DNA from: Actinomycetota bacterium
GTDB lineage: Bacteria; Actinomycetota; Actinomycetes; S36-B12; UBA10799
DNA length: 7,504 nt
Assembly: GCA_030837445.1 (NCBI GenBank)
Contig: JAUPKM010000395.1
Location: 1 to 7,504 of the forward strand
Direction: 5' to 3'
Position 1 is the stretch's first letter. The number at the start of each line of letters is the position of its first letter. Positions 6,007-7,504 of this stretch are shown one piece after another. The position numbers and the translations under genes are program-made. The notes under the pieces are model-generated. The model searched no databases. It was not told where the DNA came from and was given only the letters and a program-made list of their open reading frames with translations.

Positions 6007-6140
6007 CCGCGTCTCGCGACCTTGGTCTCGAGACTTCACGGGACCAACCTGGCCCGGTCCGGTTCGGAGGCCCTGCTGCGCAACCCCCGAGCCGGTGACA
6101 CGATCATGGTCGCCAACCTCGACGGGAGGGCTTGCCGGAC
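6007..6140 (+). pseudogene. Degraded serine recombinase (resolvase) fragment
   Basis: In the frame of 6034, bases 6034-6126 encode LHGTNLARSGSEALLRNPRAGDTIMVANLD. This follows the resolvase/invertase pattern GLTGTNRxRPGLxxAL, then RAGDTLVVxKLDRLARS: GTN, a spacer helix, RAGDT and LD all align. Just upstream, in another frame, GACCTTGGTCTC reads DLGL, the residues expected before TGTN, so about seven extra bases cause a frameshift near 6027-6037. Downstream, CTTGCCGGACCAGG (6131-6144) reads LPDQ in yet another frame, recalling the LPDAR after LDRLARS. The catalytic-serine N-terminus and the C-terminal HTH are not found. This is an inactive relic, suggesting past integration of a plasmid, transposon or phage. 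Confidence 0.5.
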
Positions 6141-6240
6141 CAGGCTGGCGTCCTGCCCAACGACGGGGGGATGGTTCTGGCCGTACCCGTCAGCACGTCC
6201 ACGCAGGGCCCTGCCTGGAGGGGACCACCGACCCAGCCTC

Positions 6241-6278
6241 TTGCAACTTCCGAAAAGAGGCCCAATACTCAGTAGTGG
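6241..6278 (+). promoter_or_regulatory. Promoter with overlapping operator for the HTH/RelE-like pair
   Basis: TTGCAA at 6241-6246 and AATACT at 6264-6269 are separated by 17 nt, a good sigma70-like layout. CCAATACTCAGTAGTGG at 6262-6278 is an inverted repeat centred on C6270: TACT-C-AGTA pairs perfectly, one pair mismatches, then CCA/TGG pairs, giving 7 of 8 possible pairs. The dyad covers the -10 and reaches the ribosome binding site (6277-6285), so a protein bound there would block transcription. Binding by the HTH product encoded just downstream is inferred. Confidence 0.6.
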
Positions 6279-6289
6279 AGGGAGGCGTG

Positions 6290-6751
6290 ATGACTGCTGT
6301 GGCGGAGGAGGCCCGTCAGGTGCGGGCGGTGATGGAACGGGTCGAGACGGTTGAAGAGGTCGCGTTCTCGCTTCCCAAACAGGACGAACGACGCTCCAAG
6401 CTGTTGGCCGCGGCACGCAGCGACCTGGCCGGGGCGCGTCCGCTGCGTCCGAGGATTGCCGCGGAGCTGTTGGGGTTGTCGGAGAAGACGGTGCGGGCCT
6501 GGGCTGCCGAGGGCGTCCTGGTGGTCGCCAGCGGCTCGTCGTCGCGCCTCCTGCTGGATGTGGCCCGGGTCCACGAGGTCCTGCACCTGGTGCGGGAGCT
6601 GCGCGCGGCCGGTCAGACCCGGAGCCTGCTCGATGAGGTGCACCGTCGTCTGGTGGATTCCACCTGGCTGGAGCGGTCGGATCTGGCCCAGTCCCTGGAG
6701 CAGATGCGCCGCGGGGAGGGGACCGTCCGCGTGGCCGGCCCTTCGGCGTAG
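6290..6751 (+). CDS. HTH protein, likely antitoxin/repressor of a toxin-antitoxin-like pair
   Basis: This 153-aa protein is read from ATG 6290; GGAGGGAGG at 6277-6285 is an excellent ribosome binding site, and a GTG at 6287 is a less likely alternative. Residues about 54-78 form a MerR/excisionase-like helix-turn-helix: PRIAAELLGLSEKTVRAWAAEGVL, followed by a small wing (VVASGSSSRLLLD) and a helical region VARVHEVLHLVRELRAAGQTRSLLDEVHRRL at 91-121. The N-terminal 50 residues are charged and helical, and the C-terminus (DLAQSLEQMRRGEGTVRV) could contact a partner. The RelE-like gene starts 8 nt after its stop, the usual antitoxin-first order. The inverted repeat over the promoter at 6262-6278 fits autorepression. 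I do not recognise a named family. It could instead be an ordinary regulator or an excisionase-like remnant of the neighbouring mobile DNA. Confidence 0.75.
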   Translation: MTAVAEEARQVRAVMERVETVEEVAFSLPKQDERRSKLLAAARSDLAGARPLRPRIAAELLGLSEKTVRAWAAEGVLVVASGSSSRLLLDVARVHEVLHLVRELRAAGQTRSLLDEVHRRLVDSTWLERSDLAQSLEQMRRGEGTVRVAGPSA

Positions 6752-6759
6752 TCGGGTAC

Positions 6760-7185
6760 GTGCCGTACACGGTGATGGCCACCTCGGTGGCCGAACGTCA
6801 GATCCGTGGCCTGCGCGGGCCACGGCGCAGAGCCTACGAGCAGTTCGAACAGGCCCTGGCGGCCACCGGGTGCGCGGCCCTGGGGTACCGGCTCACCGGG
6901 TGTGACCCGCTGCCACGGTTGTGCGTGAAGCACCTGCGCGGTACCGACCGGGCCGTCGTGGCGTTCGACGAGCGCATTGCCTGGGTGTTGCTGGTCGGCC
7001 CGCACACCGAGGCCGACCAGGCCGTCGATGTGTACACGACCCTGTACGACCTGGCTGGCATCTCCCGCCCGGAACAGCCTCGCACCAAGCCGCCCTGCTG
7101 CAGCCCGGCCGACGGCAGCGCCCCGCAGCTGAAGGAGACCCTCATTGACGAGCTCGTCCAGCGCGCCCGCGCCCTACGCCGGTAG
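6760..7185 (+). CDS. RelE/ParE-superfamily-like protein, putative toxin
   Basis: This 141-aa protein begins at GTG 6760. That start keeps the first strand (PYTVMATS), which an ATG at 6775 would lose. No Shine-Dalgarno is clear, so translation is probably coupled to the HTH gene ending 8 nt upstream. The order of elements fits the RelE/ParE fold: strand 1, then a long basic helix pair (VAERQIRGLRGPRRRAYEQFEQALAATG, 10-37), GYRLTG, then three strands LPRLCVKHLRG, DRAVVAFDE and AWVLLVGPH, and a closing DVYTTLYDLAG at 90-100. Such proteins are mostly ribosome-dependent mRNA endonucleases or gyrase inhibitors. A tail of about 40 residues (101-141) is unusual for them; it carries PPCC and ends in a basic helix, ELVQRARALRR. 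Assignment is by fold pattern only, and toxicity and target are unknown. It could also be a non-toxic RelE-fold protein. Confidence 0.65.
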   Translation: MPYTVMATSVAERQIRGLRGPRRRAYEQFEQALAATGCAALGYRLTGCDPLPRLCVKHLRGTDRAVVAFDERIAWVLLVGPHTEADQAVDVYTTLYDLAGISRPEQPRTKPPCCSPADGSAPQLKETLIDELVQRARALRR

Positions 7186-7493
7186 AACCTGTCCACTCGG
7201 CAACGATCACGACCGACCTCGACATCCACCAGACCATCCCACAGGGTGCCGGGTCGAATGGCGCGATCGGCGGTGGCTGGGCGAAGAAGCTCACGACTTG
7301 TTGGGCAGGACGTCGCCCTGGGCGCTGACTCCTCTGCCGTCACGCTTTGTGATCACTTGGTAGGCTTGAGGGGGACAGGCGGCGGTGCAGCACAGGTTCC
7401 AGTGTGGTCTGTTCGGTGGCGCCGTCCTCGGGAACACCAGGGCTCTAGTTCTGCCTTCCGGACTGGCCCTGTGAGGGCATGGGCAGCTCAGCG
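7186..7493. other. Right-end region without a supported gene
   Basis: I see no gene here that I would defend. A 29-codon frame from a GTG at 7385 follows a purine-rich stretch but matches nothing. TAGGCT at 7361-7366 fits the loose -10 pattern TANNNT, without a good -35, and GTGATCAC at 7349-7356 is a perfect 8-bp palindrome just before it. This could be the start of a promoter for a gene beyond the edge. Confidence 0.4.
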
Positions 7494-7504
7494 AGATCGG
7501 AAGA
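7494..7504. other. Probable Illumina adapter remnant at contig end
   Basis: The final 11 bases, AGATCGGAAGA, are identical to the start of the common Illumina adapter read-through sequence, and the sequence stops within that match. The right end is therefore likely not genomic. The bases just before it are probably real but lie at a low-coverage edge. Confidence 0.75.

Noticed and set aside
6095..6289. In-frame upstream extension of the HTH gene
   Set aside because: The strong ribosome binding site at 6277-6285, the promoter at 6241-6269 and the dyad all place the start at 6290.
1..7504. CRISPR array, tRNA or rRNA genes
   Set aside because: No regularly spaced long repeats, no cloverleaf-like segments with the T-loop consensus, and no rRNA-like conserved blocks were seen on either strand.

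Overview
The window is very GC-rich, and its real genes favour G or C at third codon positions. GTG starts and actinobacterial-type families (an XRE regulator with a DUF5919-like tail, a CYTH protein, a winged-helix HTH_42 protein, a Nudix hydrolase) point to a high-GC Actinomycetota, Streptomyces-like in flavour; I cannot name a genus. The last 11 bases match the start of the common Illumina adapter, so the right edge is probably a raw contig end.

Layout. Bases 1-465 hold no confident gene but carry a perfect 17-nt palindrome and a short direct repeat ahead of the first operon. Bases 466-1637 (+) are a two-gene unit: an XRE regulator and a CYTH-domain protein that lacks the second half of its fold. 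Bases 1654-4790 (-) hold three genes read leftward: a winged-helix HTH_42 protein, a Nudix hydrolase and a B12-type radical SAM protein. Their spacers contain hairpins, so they may be separate units. The two blocks meet tail to tail, 16 nt apart. Bases 4791-5365 have no recognisable gene but include a dense cluster of GAGAC/GTCTC inverted repeats with a 14-bp perfect stem.

Bases 5366-6289 look like a scar region: the first 42 codons of a second Nudix gene cut off by a stop, a small exported hypothetical protein on the minus strand, and a frameshifted remnant of a serine recombinase. Bases 6290-7185 (+) hold the most system-like element, a small HTH protein followed 8 nt later by a RelE/ParE-like protein. 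A sigma70-like promoter precedes the pair, and its -10 is covered by a near-perfect 17-nt inverted repeat. This reads as an autoregulated toxin-antitoxin-like module beside decayed mobile DNA. Bases 7186-7493 show no supported gene.

How the parts relate. Nothing forms a clear metabolic pathway. The XRE/CYTH pair is plausibly co-transcribed, and the HTH/RelE-like pair is the strongest functional unit. The radical SAM, Nudix and winged-helix genes share direction only, and their substrates cannot be read from the sequence.
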